From NCBI GenBank assembly GCA_029204225.1, contig CM055100.1:60900560-60964559 (forward strand): a stretch of DNA of 64,000 nucleotides, in the 5' to 3' direction. A program made the translations under genes and the position numbers. The notes under the pieces were generated by a model. The model saw only the letters and a list, made by a program, of their open reading frames with translations. It did no database searches and was not told the DNA's origin. Shown here in pieces: positions 23,385-35,455 of this stretch. Each line of letters opens with the position of its first letter. Within the stretch, counting starts at the first letter, position 1. Source of the stretch: Diphasiastrum complanatum. Lineage: Eukaryota > Streptophyta > Lycopodiopsida > Lycopodiales > Lycopodiaceae.

Positions 23385-25195
23385 TCAAAATTTGTTGTAT
23401 TGCCTTTGTTCCACTTTTGGGTTTGGGTAATCTTTTGGTACTTTGGAGGCCGTCAAATAGCTTCCATGTGGGTCAGCTGATTGTCCATGGTTTTGTTGTT
23501 GTTCTTGTTGTTGGCGTTGTGCTCTAGTAAGAACTCTAATAGGTTCGGATGTGATATGACATGTTGGAAGGATCCTGTTAGATTGTTTAGGACAGTCTTT
23601 GAAATTGTGTTTGCAAACACAGTCGGAACATTCTGCATGGCATTGGTTTTTAACTTTACAATCAGCCATGAAATGTCTTGTTTCGCCACAGATAAAGCAA
23701 CGGTTGCTCATGGGTCCGGTGGCAATAGCGTAACCATCTTGGATGGCTAGCTGAGTTGGGTTTTCTTGTGGTGTGGAATACTCAGCTTGTTTGCACGAGC
23801 ATGAGTTGTCGGTTTGATACTGGTGATGGCTAGAGGATGGAATTGATGTATCAGGATGATATGATTGATCGTAGGAGTTTTCTACCAAGTGTGTGTGTGT
23901 AGACTCTTGAGGATGTCTATTTTTTTGTGCTCCTAGATCCTGTTGTCCTCGTGGTGGTGGTCCTAAGAGTGCCAGCTGTTGTTGAGGTTGATGTCTAGGT
24001 TGTCTGGGCAACTCTTGTATATGGATCTGGTTGTTTCATGGTGGATAGGACGTGTGTTGCTGTTATAAAACAAATGGTTGTCAAGGAGGTTGATAATGTC
24101 CTCCTGACTGGTTGTGAGGCTGATTCCTCGGGTTATAATAGCAATCAAGGGAGGTATGCCTCATAAAGTCGTAGATTTCACATTTCATCAAGGAGGTATC
24201 TGGGACCGGTTGGTATGAAGGGCACTCATTGCCAGTGTGTGTACCTCGGCAGTGAGGGCACCACGTGTTCTCTCGTCTATGATGGATTTGGCCAGTGGGT
24301 AACTGACTGGCATCAAACTTTGGATAGACTTAAGAGTGTTTTGAAACTCTTTTGTAAGTTTTTCCATCTGTTGTTGGTGTTGCTGATTAAGCAATTCCAT
24401 CTGTGTTTTCCATAACTGTTCTCGTGTGTCATCGTTTGGTCGAGCTTCTTGGACAACATGATGTGCTCTCCATTCTCGTGGTTCCTCAACATCTAAACCC
24501 TTGTCTTCTTCTCGAATGGCATCAGACATGGGTTGTTTCAATGATGTATATTTATCATTGGAACGAAGTTCACGTCTGATCCATCAGGGAAGTCCAACGA
24601 GGAACCAAATGATGAGCATGGACTCGGTAGGTTGCTCTTGTACCTGACTTTTTAATCGTTTAAATCGTTCGATATAGTCACATACTTTTTCATCTTTTGT
24701 CATTTTGATATTACTTAGTTTGACAAAAGGACTTTCTATCAAGCAAAAAGGCTTGAACCGTTTGATAAATGTCTTTTTCAAGAGTAACCAATCATGTTTA
24801 TCTTCACGATCAAGGTTAAAAAACCACTCTCATGCACGATCGATCATGGTCATCGAGAAGAGCTGTACCATGGCCTCTGGTGTTGTCTCGCCGTAGACGT
24901 CACAGACGTTCTCAAAGACTTGGAGAAATTGCTAAGCATCAGTGTTACCATCGTACTTAGGTAAGTCTAGCTTTGGGGTCCTTTTTTCAGTACGTGGAAC
25001 ATTATTTGCGAAAGCTCCGTTTAAGCGAGCTCTTGCATGGGATGATTCGGCAGCATGGAATTGTGGTCGTTCGTATGAAGCTTCATAACGCGTAGGTTTC
25101 CATCTATCGAATGGGTTTGTGGATGGCTCTTGGACTTGGGATTTCATCCTGGAATACGTGTTAAATCGAGCCTGTTCGGTAGATGGGGAGACCAT
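23385..25195 (-). pseudogene. Gypsy E Gag with zinc knuckles
   Basis: The pieces in order are 24932-25195 (ends PKLDLPKYDGNTDA, the start of the Gag domain), 24584-24781 (FIKRFKPF, ESPFVKLSNIKMTKDEKV), 24188-24541 (MEKLTKEFQNTLKSIQSL, coiled-coil-like) and 23385-24011. The last contains a Pro/Gln-rich part and the clusters CFICGETRHFMADC and CSDCVCKHNFKDC. The first is a CCHC knuckle with Arg in place of the usual Gly before His. Stops are mostly single substitutions, including TGA at 23385 and TAG near 23310, both in frame with the protease. Confidence 0.85.
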
Positions 25196-25499
25196 CTCTG
25201 GTGGATAGTCCTCTGTAGTATTCGGATCGTTAGGGCGATCCTTGATAGCTCATAGAGTGTCGTAGGATTGTGGAAATAAACTCCTGCACTCTGGTTACGG
25301 TGGATACGGTTGTCAGAATGCAGTTGTTGTGGTCTGTTATGGGCTGATTTCGGTTTGGGATGGTCGATGGAGGTCAATGGAGGTCGAAAAAAATCTAACT
25401 CCTCACTATGAGAAATGAATGTCAGAAATAATTCTAAGTGCTCAGTATGGGAAAAAGAGACTACTCTCGGATAGAGAGAGAAAATCAATCATAGAAACT

Positions 25500-25977
25500 T
25501 GGGTAGAGAGAGAATGAGTCCAAAACACCAAAATCTCAATATTCACAATATAGCAAACCATGCCAAGATTTTCCTACACGAGAGACACTCGAATTCCTAC
25601 AGTAAAGTTGCATGGAATGTCCACTTAACTGAACTAATTCACCTACCAGTGATTCACATGTGTAACGGCATGCATGGATATTGCATATACTGCATGTCAG
25701 CTCATAAAACTGCCTAGACATGTGTAAATCACAAACCACTTTGCATGTTGCATGCACTGATTGCATGTGACTTGCATGCATTAAGTATGACATTGCATGC
25801 TATCTAAACAACTGCATTTCATCAAAATTGAACCTATCTAACTCAAATCCGAGCTATACTAGAAGGCTATGTGCTCAATTCAAATACCTTTTATGTACAA
25901 CTTGAAATTTAGTGGAAATCATCATGGACATGACTCCAAACTCGAGATAGGAAGATAATATTTTAATAATCTTCACA
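25500..25977 (-). repeat. 3' LTR of copia B (truncated)
   Basis: Starts TGTGAAGATT at 25977, right after a polypurine tract (TTTTAAGGAGGAG, 25978-25990). The stretch around 25880 (GAATTGAGCACAT) matches the copia A LTR. The distal end is lost against the 5' leader of gypsy E. Confidence 0.7.
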
Positions 25978-28145
25978 CTCCTCCTTAAAATTTATGTTCA
26001 ACATAGACTTCGAAATTAGACCAAGATTACACCTCATTTTGATAAAAACATTCTTGAGTAGAGGCTTGGTAAGAAGATCTGCAACACAATTTGAAAATTC
26101 GACATGCTCCAGTGAGATCTTTCTCCCAATGACTTTTTCTCTTACAAAATGATGAGCTATTTTGATATGTTTGCTCCTTGCATGGAAGACTGGATTATTA
26201 GCAAGAGCCTGAGCAGAAATGTTATCATTCTTGATAATTGGAAGATCTGTATCTGCATAACACTTTAGTAGTCTTTTGATCCATAAAACCACCTTTGTTG
26301 TGGTTGTAAGAGATTTGTATTCAGCTTCACAGGATGATAAGGAAACAGTTGCCTACCTTTTTGATAGCCAAGAAATCAAGTTTCCTCCAAGAAATATAGT
26401 GTAAGCACTTGTGGATTTCCTATCCAACGTATCTCCTGCAAAATCTGAATCTGAAAAAGCAATCAAAGTCAGATCTTCTCCTTTGTAGAATAATCCATAA
26501 TCCAAGGTAGAAGATATATACCTCAAGACTCTTTTAGCCAACTTCCAATGACATAACTTTGGATCCTATATGTTTTGACTTAGCTTATGAACACAAAAGC
26601 TTAGATCAGGTCTAGTAACTGTTAACCACATAAGTGATCCAATAAAACTCCTATAAAGAGTGATGTCCACAAACGATTTTTCATCATCTTTAATAGGAAT
26701 TTTTATAGTGTGTTCCATAGGTGTATCTATGTCTTTACAATTTTCCATTTGGAATTTCTTGAGCATGGAAAGTGCATATCTACTTTGGCTTGTAAATGCA
26801 CGACCTTTTCAAAACTCTATTTCAAGGCCTAGAATATAGTGAAGAACACCTAAGTTCTGTATCTTAAACTCACTACCAAGTGCATGTTTAGTTTTTTCAA
26901 CTAGCTTCTCATTATTTCCACAAAGAATGATATCATCTACATAGATGAGAAGTATAATTACAAAGCTATCTACAAACTTATAAGGGTCATATTCACTTAG
27001 AACAAATCCGAGTGATATGAGATAGGAGTTGAGCCTTGCATACCAAGACCTTGGTGCTTGTTTCAGTCCATAAAGACTTTTGAACAAAAGACAAACTTTT
27101 GATTCATCACCTTCCTTCAAAAAACCTGGAGGCTGCTCCATGTAAATCTCCCCCTCAAGCTAACCATTGAGAAATGCATTTGAAACATCAAGCTGGAACA
27201 TACTTCATTTGTAAAAACATGCAAGAGATATGAGTATTCGGATTGTTACCATCTTTGCAATTGGTGCAAAGGTATATTCATAATCAAGACCTTTGATTTG
27301 TGAGTAGCCTTTGGCACAAAGTCTTGCTTTATACTTATTGATAGATCCATCATGATTATACTTGATTCTGAAAACCCACTTACATCCAATCACATGCATG
27401 TTGTTTGGTGGCTCCACAAGCTCCCATGTGTTATTTGACATCAAGGCTCCAAACTCTTGGGTCATTGCTTCAACCCACTTCTCGGATTGAAGTGCTTCTT
27501 GGACATCCATGTAAGCCAAAAGATTTTGATGATGATGCATGCAGTGGAATATTACCTATTCCTTCAATCCTACACTCTATATCATTAACAGTATAGATTG
27601 ATCTTTTTGCACCTAGATAAGGCATGAGATTAGTAAAAGAATTTCTAGAACTAGACACATGGGAACTAGCCCTACTATCTATCCACCTGAATTCTTCATT
27701 CTTAAAAGAAAAAGATGAAAAAGTAGACATCATTAATGAATTCTCTCTTTCACTCTCTACATCCTCACACTCATCCTCATTAATAAGGTTAGCTTGCTTA
27801 GATTGGTTCTTCTTCTTGAAACAGTTTGATGCATAGTGTCCTTTCTTGCCACAGAAAAAACACTTGATCTTTGACAACTTCTTCTTGTCACTGGATGTTG
27901 TAGCTTGTGAGGACTAATCCTCACCACCTTCCTTGGCTTTGTCCTTCTTGAAGTGTTGTTGTCCTTTGCCCTTGCCTCAAACTTGTCTCTGATGAAGAGT
28001 GCTTTATCATCTCCACCATCTTTCAATGAAAGTCTGTTGATTATCAGCATCTTGTTCTCTTGTCTGCTTTCTTCAGCAACGAGAACACCTTGCAGTGTCT
28101 CCAAGGATGGAAGATCCTCTCTGACAGCATAAGAATCTGAGACAA
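25964..28145 (-). pseudogene. Copia B gag-protease-RT-RNase H, integrase deleted
   Basis: The Gag C-terminal part (SYAVREDLPSLETLQGVLVAEE) begins at 28145. The zinc knuckle CFFCGKKGHYASNC and a protease site WIDSRASSHV (Gly of DSGA replaced by Arg) lie in 27470-27877. At about 27540 this joins directly to RT (EFGALMSNNTWELVEPP; CKWVFRIKYNHDGS), so the integrase is missing. RT continues with SLYGLKQAPRSWY and IYVDDIIL (about 26930). RNase H has LIAFSDSDFAGD and ends at SMLNINFKEECEDY (25963). TAG stands where Gln is conserved in LSKRQATVSLSS (26353-26355). The RNase H frame overlaps the LTR by 15 bases. Confidence 0.85.
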
Positions 28146-28149
28146 GAGC

Positions 28150-28582
28150 ACAATGTTGGACTCTAGTTTTCACTTTAAATGTGGCTGAAAGGTGGATGGA
28201 TGTGGTTCTACATTGAGCTACCTCAAACTCCATAAATATGTGTAGCTATTCCCATAATCTTTGATGAAGAACCAAGCTTTGAAGCTATTTCATGTCATTT
28301 TGGATCTACACCATCATTTGCTTGAATATCTCTCTCTCTTTCTCTCTCTAACTTGTGTTGAGGCTTATGCTCATAAACTAAATTCTTGTACGTTTGCTCT
28401 CTTTAATCAAAGCTATCATTCTCTAATTCTTAGCATGCTAGATTGTGATTAAGCCATTAAATTCTATACTAGATCTTGCTATTCAATCTAGATCAGTTTG
28501 TGTGCTAATCATAAAGCTTAATAAGATCAATCACATTTGTGGATCACTCCTCACACGTGTGAACTCGCTGGAAATTTTGTCA
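28150..28582 (+). repeat. 5' LTR of copia D (5' truncated)
   Basis: Ends at 28582, directly before a primer-binding site. The part 28155-28255 matches 39260-39358. CACACGTGTG lies at 28552-28561, 21 bases before the primer site. The beginning is lost where it joins the opposite-facing Gag of copia B at about 28145. Confidence 0.75.
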
Positions 28583-28595
28583 TGGTATCAGAGCC
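28583..28595 (+). other. tRNA-iMet primer-binding site of copia D
   Basis: TGGTATCAGAGCC directly follows the LTR end. Confidence 0.9.
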
Positions 28596-29351
28596 AAATT
28601 AAGCTTTGCATGCTATTTTCTCTGATTGCTCAAGAATTTGTGAGCTAATTCAAGCAAAAAAATAGTTATTCACTTTTCCATATCTTTCCTAGGAAAGTGT
28701 TCATATCAAAGAGGATAGAAACTGAATTTTCAGGTCAGAAAAGTGATTGTACGGAATTTTGGAATTTCGCACATGAGAAAATCTGAGATTTTTAGTCCCC
28801 TTTATTTCCTTGCTATTTGGTCCAAAGATAGTGGTGTTATAGCTTGATGAAAAGTTATGAAGAGTACTTTCCATAGAAATTGATCCCAAATCAATCTGAT
28901 ATGTCTATCAAGAGTTATAAGCTCTCAAAATTGGTAAGGAGAGGTCCAAAATCTGAGTGACCACTTTTTGATTTGATTCAATCTTGCTTGATTCTTAGTC
29001 CATTGTTTTGAATATCATAAACAAGAAAGTGAAGATCAAGACAAAGTTTGATGTTATTGAACACCTTTGAGCCTTCTGAGAATCATTAGTGTTTTCTTTT
29101 GGAGCATCTAACACGTGCCAAAAGTAGAATTCAAACTTGTCTAAGTGTCTCAATCCATTTTGAGTGTTTGATCTAGATTATCTTGTTTTTGAGGAATATT
29201 TGAGATCTATCTCAAATACAGTTGCAAGTTTTTCACATAGGAAGGTAGCACATCCTTGAAAATACCTATAGTGAAAGAGAGTAGCAACATTAAGTCTGAT
29301 TGGAACAAGCTCAAACATATAATTGTCCAATGACAAGAAAGTCTTAACAAT

Positions 29352-29994
29352 ATGACGTTTGTGGGAGGATATCTCGTAGAAGCAGGTGAAAGACTAAGTA
29401 CCTCTAGTTACTTAATATGGAAGGTAAGAATGGAGTCTATTTTGATACCTTAGGATGTTATGGACATAGTACTTGGTATTGAGGAGGAGCCTCAAGCACA
29501 GCTTAAAATACCAAAGTACAAGAAAAGAGCTAGAATGGCACTACATTTCATTAAGATGAATGTCTCTAATGAAATTCTGAGAGAAATAGGATCTTGCACC
29601 ACAACCAAAGATGCCTGGGATGCACTTAAATCCATCTATGAAGCTAAGAACACTTCTAGAATACTCACTCTTAGAAATCATATTTTTCAAAGTTCTAAAG
29701 AATTGAAGAGAGCACATCAAATTATGTTCTGAGAGTAAAAGATCTTCATAGGGAGCTTGCTTGTGTTGGTTTACAATCAATCAAGATGAACTTGTGTCGC
29801 AGTCATTCTAAATGGCTTAAAAAATGACTATGATAATCTTGTTCAATCCTTTGCCATTAAGGAGGAGTTGCCCAATTTAAAAACTCTTCAAGGAATTCTC
29901 ATCTTTGAAGAAGCTTGGCAAAGTTAAAAACTTTCTAGGATGAACAAACTCGAGCATATTGGAAGTGACAAAGCCCTCTTTGTCAAGGACAAGC
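29352..29994 (+). pseudogene. Copia D Gag N-terminal fragment
   Basis: The ATG at 29352 starts MTFVGGYLVEAGERLSTSSY. A TAG at 29451 follows ESILIP, where element I in this window has CAA in the same context (ESIMIMQDLMEIV). The frame then runs on (MDIVLGIEEEPQ; KMNVSNEILREIGSCTT) to a frameshift near 29700. Gag continues in other frames (RVKDLHRELACVG; LVQSFAIKEELPNLKTLQGI) to about 29990, where the K2 LTR cuts it. Protease, integrase and RT are absent. Confidence 0.85.
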
Positions 29995-30688
29995 AAGAAC
30001 ATCAAGAACTGGATTGTAAAGAGATATACAAGAACTACACCACAGATCTAGCCTATTTACTTTACCTGAATGCTGATTCCTACATTAATCCACAAACAAG
30101 AAAATAAGCTAATCCACTCTACAAAAGCAGCAAATCTAATCCACTCTACAATCCACAACCACACACAAAAGGAGGGAAGGGCAAGATCATAAATGCATCA
30201 CTCAAGAAACAAGCATGATCAAGGAGCCTAATGGATGACCAAACTCGTGAAGGCTCTTCTCATTTCAGCATGGAATTAATACAATTCACAAAAAGCTCCT
30301 CTTCACAAAGAGGGAGTCCCTTAAATAAGCAAGAGAGCTCCTTAGGTGGCATCCTAGTGAAATTTTCACATTTCACAAATTACAAGTGGAATAATGCTCT
30401 CTACTAGAGGTCACCATCAAAAGGTGGCTCACTCTATTTTCTTTAAGAGGGGTCTACTTGCATTTATTACATTTGCTTAAAAATACTAGTTCCTACATGG
30501 TCATTCCATCTTTCGGGATTCACCATGAGGCTTACACAGTTCCTGCTTGCCATTCCTAACTAGCATTTCTCGGCTCTCAGTCTTCGTTGGTCTCGTCTTC
30601 TCAGAGACCTCCTCGGTCTAAGGTGAGAGGTGCTCTTGAGTTGCTCTGTCCGAGTATCTTGGGGATTCGTCAGAATCAGCCAACATCA
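29995..30688 (-). repeat. 3' LTR of K2
   Basis: Starts TGATGTTGG at 30688 after ATTAGGGGTGGGA (30689-30701). It runs about 694 bp until it abuts the Gag of copia D. The reverse complement matches 41174-41870, including the AATGCTGATT segment near 30095. Confidence 0.75.
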
Positions 30689-30709
30689 TCCCACCCCTAA
30701 TGTGTTGCA

Positions 30710-32070
30710 GGACCTACTACAACTCATATTGGACGATGTCGCTCCGCTTTGCAATGGCATTTTCGATTGTCACTTGGAAAAGCGTAGATCCTCGTTTGCT
30801 TACATAAAACCAAGTGCTTATTGTCGTTAGTCTTTATCACAAAAATATTTTTCACAAATGCCGTAGTTTAACCAGAATGTCTTATTGTTGCAATTGGTTG
30901 ACATTCTCAAATTTGGAGAGCTCTCAGCAGCTTCACAACTTGCATGCTTGAGTGTTTTCCATGTGTCTTTTTGTTTTGTCACTTATATCTGCCATTGACG
31001 GTTTCATCTTTGGTTTCTTGGCAGATTCTATCTTCTGGGAGGTTTGTATCCTCCATTTGCCTCTAGGTGTTTCCGTGGTTATTCTCTTAGTTGAAGTTCC
31101 AGTCTCAAGGAAAAACTTTGATCTGCAGGTTGCACAAACTCAATCTCAAGGGGATGGATTCATCAAAAATTGGTGGTAGGAACAGTTTTGGATGGACGGT
31201 TTGGTAACGATAAGGAAAAATGATGAAGGCTTAGTGGTAGGGTGAAGGAACTGAGAGTTCTACAGTTGCAACCTTGGACCCTTGCAATGTTGAGCTTTGA
31301 CCACCACTTGCTGGGTGAGGAGCTTATTTTATTTGCAGGTTCACAGTTGTCTTCATCTTTCTTTTTCTGCAGCTCTTCCTTTTGATCCATTACTTTTGGA
31401 TCTCTTTGGGCTTCGTAGGAGAGGATTCAACTATCATTGCTCCAAAGAGTTTCTTTTGATCAAGATTGATCTGACTCATCTGTTGCTTAAGTTTTTGTCC
31501 TTTCCTCCTCAACTTCTTAGATCTTTCTCTTTATTTCTTCTAGCTGCTTTGCCTGTTGTTGTAGGTCTTTTTCGGTTGAACAACCAATATAGGTGGTAGT
31601 TGGTCTCCGCAAGACACTTGCAATGATCTATCAACTGCTTCGGTAAGACTATCAAAAACTAGGAATTTCTCAGAAGAACAGTAAACTGATGACAAACAAA
31701 CAGATGATAGACATGAGAGTGGGCGCAAAAGTATGGCAAGAGGTTGGTTGAAGAAGGAGACTGATTTTCCAATGCTTGTGTTTCCCTTTCTGAAGGATCC
31801 TTGTCGTGACCAGAATACTTCTTTTGATTAAGTCGCTTCAGATTGTCCATCTGTCTTCTTTAGTCTTGTCTTTTTCATATTTGACTTGTGTCCTTGGCTA
31901 TCGATCTTGCTGATGTTGTTGTTGGCAGTGTAACTGCACCAATGGATCCAAGCAGATCCACTCTCTCCCCCCTTCAAAATCTGTTGGTGGGGATGTTGTT
32001 GCTGGTAACTGTTCATGTTCAAGATTGGATCAGCGTGTGGAACACGTAGTTGAAACTCGTTGAACATGCG
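30710..32070 (-). pseudogene. Decayed unknown reading frame of K2
   Basis: Same broken frame as K1. Readable pieces are MNSYQQQHPHQQILKGG (about 32010), LKRLNQKKYSGHDKDPSERE (about 31840), DLQQQAKQLEEIKRKI (about 31560) and MDQKEELQKKKDEDN (31390). Stops and frameshifts fall at partly different places in K1 and K2, which fits independent decay after duplication. The family is not recognised. Confidence 0.45.
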
Positions 32071-32907
32071 ACTGGACTAAAGATTGAACAAATTTTAACT
32101 AAATTTGTTTCGATCTTGCTGCACTTGACTCAAAAAATAATATGGCAATGAGATACAGAGATTTGACATGTACTTCTCATATTTATCAAAAATTCTAAAC
32201 TGCTATACAAGGTAATCTGAAGATGGATAGATGAATGAAAATGTGTTTGTGAGATGCTTTACAGAAGACTCTCGTGTAATAGCAATTTCTCATGCAAAAA
32301 TCAATCACACACTAGGAATGAAGAGCAACAAGGAAATAAACAAACAGTACAGAGACTGAGAACTGTAGTGCACTTGTCTAACAAAGCTTGCATTCATCAA
32401 CATTGATATTGTACCTTGATAGTTGCAATATTTCAGTTGTTTTGTAGAGTAATGTGACTTACTCTGACATGCCCTTCTCAAAACAAGACAGGGTGGGTGA
32501 TGCTAAAATCATCATTGATAGCAGACGAAGTAAAATATAGTTTGAAATGCAGGTATGGTTGAGGTACTATGTCCTGAGGACCTCTCTGAGTAAGAGATTC
32601 AGAACCGAATCTCTATCTGGATTTCCAAATCCTAGATTGATTGTGTATTGGCACATTGGAAATCTTATCAGCATGTGAAAAGACAAAATAAATTTGAGGT
32701 TGTAGAAGGGGAGAAAAATTGTCAATTCTCTATGGAGGTTGCTCTTGGTTGGACATTGTAGTAGATGACGGAATATTGGTTTCACTTTCTTTCGACAAGG
32801 ACTCATTTCATATTGTCTTTTTTTCATTATGGAACTGGTGTATTGTGCGGTATTATAGAAGTTTGTTAGAAATTTCTCGAGTGAGCAGCAGATTGAGCGG
32901 TTGAGTG

Positions 32908-34010
32908 CTATGGTGCTCGTGTGAATGTCATGAGGATCCTATCGGGATTCATAACTGACGTGATGGGAAGGTAGGATCGTAGTTGGTTGTTTCGGACTGT
33001 CTTTGAAACTGTGTTTTCTGATACAGTCGGGACACTCAGCATGGTGCTTGGTCTTGACTGGACAATCAACCATGAAGTGGCCGGTTTCACCATAGATGAA
33101 ACATTTGGTGTCCAATGGCCCTTGTATAACTGCATAACCATCTTGTATGGCTAGTGGTTCTAGACTTTCTGGTGGGTATTCATGATAAATCAAGGAATGT
33201 CCAGATGGTGATGGTTGTTCTTCATATTGTTGGACTATATGTGCTTGGATAGGTCGATATGAAGGACAAGCATCAGCAGGATGCGTAGCCCGGCAGTGTG
33301 AGCACCATATTGGATTTCGTCTATAAGGTATATGTGCAGGGTTTGATTGACCATGCATACTACTTCGGATAGACTTTAGGGTAGCTTGAAACTCATTGGT
33401 GAGTTTCTCCATCTGTAGTTGGTGTTGCTTATTAAACAACTCCAACTGGGATTTCCAAAGCTGATCGCGGGTATCCTCGATCAGCTTCGACTCATGGAGA
33501 GGAGCATGTGGTGCTCATCTTTCCCTAGATTCGTCAACATGATCCTTCATCTTCTTCCTTTATGGCATCATACATAGCTAACTTTAGGCTCATATATTCA
33601 TCATTGGATTTAAACTCGCGTCTAATCCATCTTGGAAGGCCGACTAAAAACCAGATGATGAGCATCTATTCGGAGATGGTCATCAGAAACAGCTAGACCA
33701 TAGCATCGGGAGATGTTTTGCCATACACATCACATGCATTCTCAAAGATTTGCAAAAATCTTTAAGGGTCCGAACTACCGTCAAACTTTGGTAGATCTAG
33801 CTTGGGTGTACGTCTTTCAAAATGAGCTCTGTGGGTAGCAAGAAGTCCATTATGGTTGGTTCTAACTTGTGAGGGCTCAGTACTAGAAAAATGGGATCAT
33901 GCACGTGAAGACTCGGCTCTATCAGGTTTTTGTCCCTCGAATGGGTTTGTGGATGGCTCTTGGAGTTCGGCCCGCATTCGGTAGAACCTATGGCGTCTGA
34001 TTTGTTCAAC
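32908..34010 (-). pseudogene. Gypsy Gag of K2
   Basis: The frame 32939-33445 gives MEKLTNEFQATLKSIRSSM and three Cys clusters: CSHCRATHPADAC, CFIYGETGHFMVDC (second Cys is Tyr, as in K1) and CPDCIRKHSFKDS. Upstream, part of the Gag domain is removed by a deletion of about 216 bp relative to K1 near 33680. The shared Cys-to-Tyr change shows it predates the K1/K2 split. Confidence 0.8.
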
Positions 34011-34797
34011 TACAGGGGACCTGACCTCGTATGGATAATCGTCTGGGATTTCAGGGTCTCTTTGTTGGTCCATTGAGCACTGGTATGAGTTTTTTTATTG
34101 TTTTGGATTTTTCGAGGTGTTGGTGTTTTTGGAATTTTTTTTTTTGGGGTGTTTGCGGTCCCTATGGTTTGTGGTCTATGGTCTGGTGTGGTTTACGGTT
34201 ACGGTGGAATGCAGGTGCTACTGATCACTGTGGGTGATTGCGATCTAATGAGGTTGAGGACAGATGGATGCGGACTAGTGTGGTCAGTGGCGGTGTCAGC
34301 AGTCGATTACAGTTGTAGCGGGCGAGTGTAGTTGCAGCGGTGATTGCGGTTGCGGCGGTCGATTGCGATGTCAGGATTCGATGGCGATGTCAATGGTCGA
34401 TGGCAGTTGCTATGAAGGATGAGGGGAGTGAGATGGGTACAAAGTAATGTGGTGGTAGAGCAAGGTGATCGTTCCAGGATGGATACGGTTGAATGCGATG
34501 TCCATGTGTTGCGGTGAAGGTGGTCGATGGTAGTCGTAGTGTGAATGAATGCAGTCTGTATGCAGTTGTGATGGGCGAATGCGGTTGGGTGGAGAGCTGC
34601 TATGATGGTATGCGATGGAGGTAGAAGGTTGGATTTATGCGATGCAATGCAGTCAGTTGCAGTGTAATGTGTGTATGGCTAGTGTGCTTGTTGTTTGGCA
34701 TGGATGTGGTCCGGCTAAGATGGTGATAAATTGTAGTGGAAGGGTCTGTATGCCGTCGTAAGGTGGTGAGAGGGTGGTCAGTTGTGGTGGACCTGAT
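34011..34797 (-). other. Leader of a gypsy element, G/T-skewed, no gene
   Basis: Strongly G- and T-rich on the plus strand, with loose repeats such as GGTCGATGG, GCGATGTC and GGTTGCGG. A similar stretch lies upstream of the Gag of gypsy E (25290-25390). Together with the adjacent minisatellite it probably forms the leader and LTR of the element. The open frames are not coding-like. Confidence 0.4.
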
Positions 34798-35455
34798 TGC
34801 TTCGGTTGAGATCTGATCAAATTCCTTCGGTCGAGATCTGATAGGGTCCTGTCGGTCGAGATCTGTTTGAAAACCATCGGTCGAGATCTAACACAGAAGG
34901 CGTCGGTTGAGAGCTGACTGATAGCGTCGGTCGAGATCTAACTGAGGGCGTCGGTCGAGATCTGACAGAGGAGGCGTCGGTTGAGATGTGACTGATGGCG
35001 TTAGTCGAGATCTGACTGATGGCGTCGATCGAGATCTAACTGATAGCGTAGGTCGAGATCTCACAGGGCACTGTTGGTTGAGATTTGATTGAGGGCCATC
35101 GGTTGAGATTTGGGACAGGGCACCATCGGTCAAGATCTGACAATGATCGTCGGTTGAGATGTGACAATGGCCGTCAGTTGAGATTTTACTGGAGCTGTCA
35201 GTTGAGATCTAGCTGAGTGCGTCGGTCGAGATTCAGACAACTCATCGGTCGAGATCTAAACGATTGGCTTCAGTTGAGATTTGAAGGATTGGCTCTGGCT
35301 CCGATTGAGATTTGAAGCGTTGGAAGCGGATCCCGTCGGTTGAGATCTGAGCGACTTCCGTCAGTTGAGATCTGACTGATGACGTTAGTCGAGATTCAGG
35401 CAACTCGTCGGTCGAGATCTGAAGACTGGCTTCGGTTGAGATTTGAAGCGTTGGT
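34798..35455. repeat. 25-bp minisatellite, array 2 (largest)
   Basis: About 25 units of CGGTCGAGATCTGA plus a variable remainder such as CTGATGGCGT. The first 13 cores start at 34803, 34828, 34853, 34878, 34904, 34928, 34952, 34978, 35002, 35026, 35050, 35075 and 35100, a period of 24-26 bp. Later units degenerate. The array ends exactly where copia F integrase begins. Confidence 0.9.

Larger units (their letters stand above)
18985..25260 (-). mobile_element. Ty3-gypsy element E, all core domains present but decayed
   Basis: In minus-strand order: Gag, two zinc clusters, aspartic protease, RT, RNase H, integrase zinc finger and integrase core. This is the non-chromodomain gypsy order, and the RT resembles the plant Tat/Athila side (inference from motifs). 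From about 24011 to 21204 the frame is continuous apart from single stop codons. Neither side has a confirmable LTR pair: a copia B LTR lies beyond the 5' end and the minisatellite beyond the 3' end. Confidence 0.85.
29995..33900 (-). mobile_element. Element K2, second copy of K1
   Basis: Colinear with K1 (12495-16235) from the LTR through the polypurine tract, the unknown reading frame and Gag, at what looks like roughly nine bases in ten. Differences are a longer LTR (to 29995), about 150 bp extra at 32565-32710, and a deletion of about 216 bp in Gag relative to K1. The matching flanks end at about 33900, where each copy joins different leader sequence. Confidence 0.7.

Noticed and set aside
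34798-35455. CRISPR-like regular repeats
   Set aside because: The 25-bp units are contiguous and degenerate with no unique spacers of constant length, and the context is plant nuclear DNA; this is a minisatellite.
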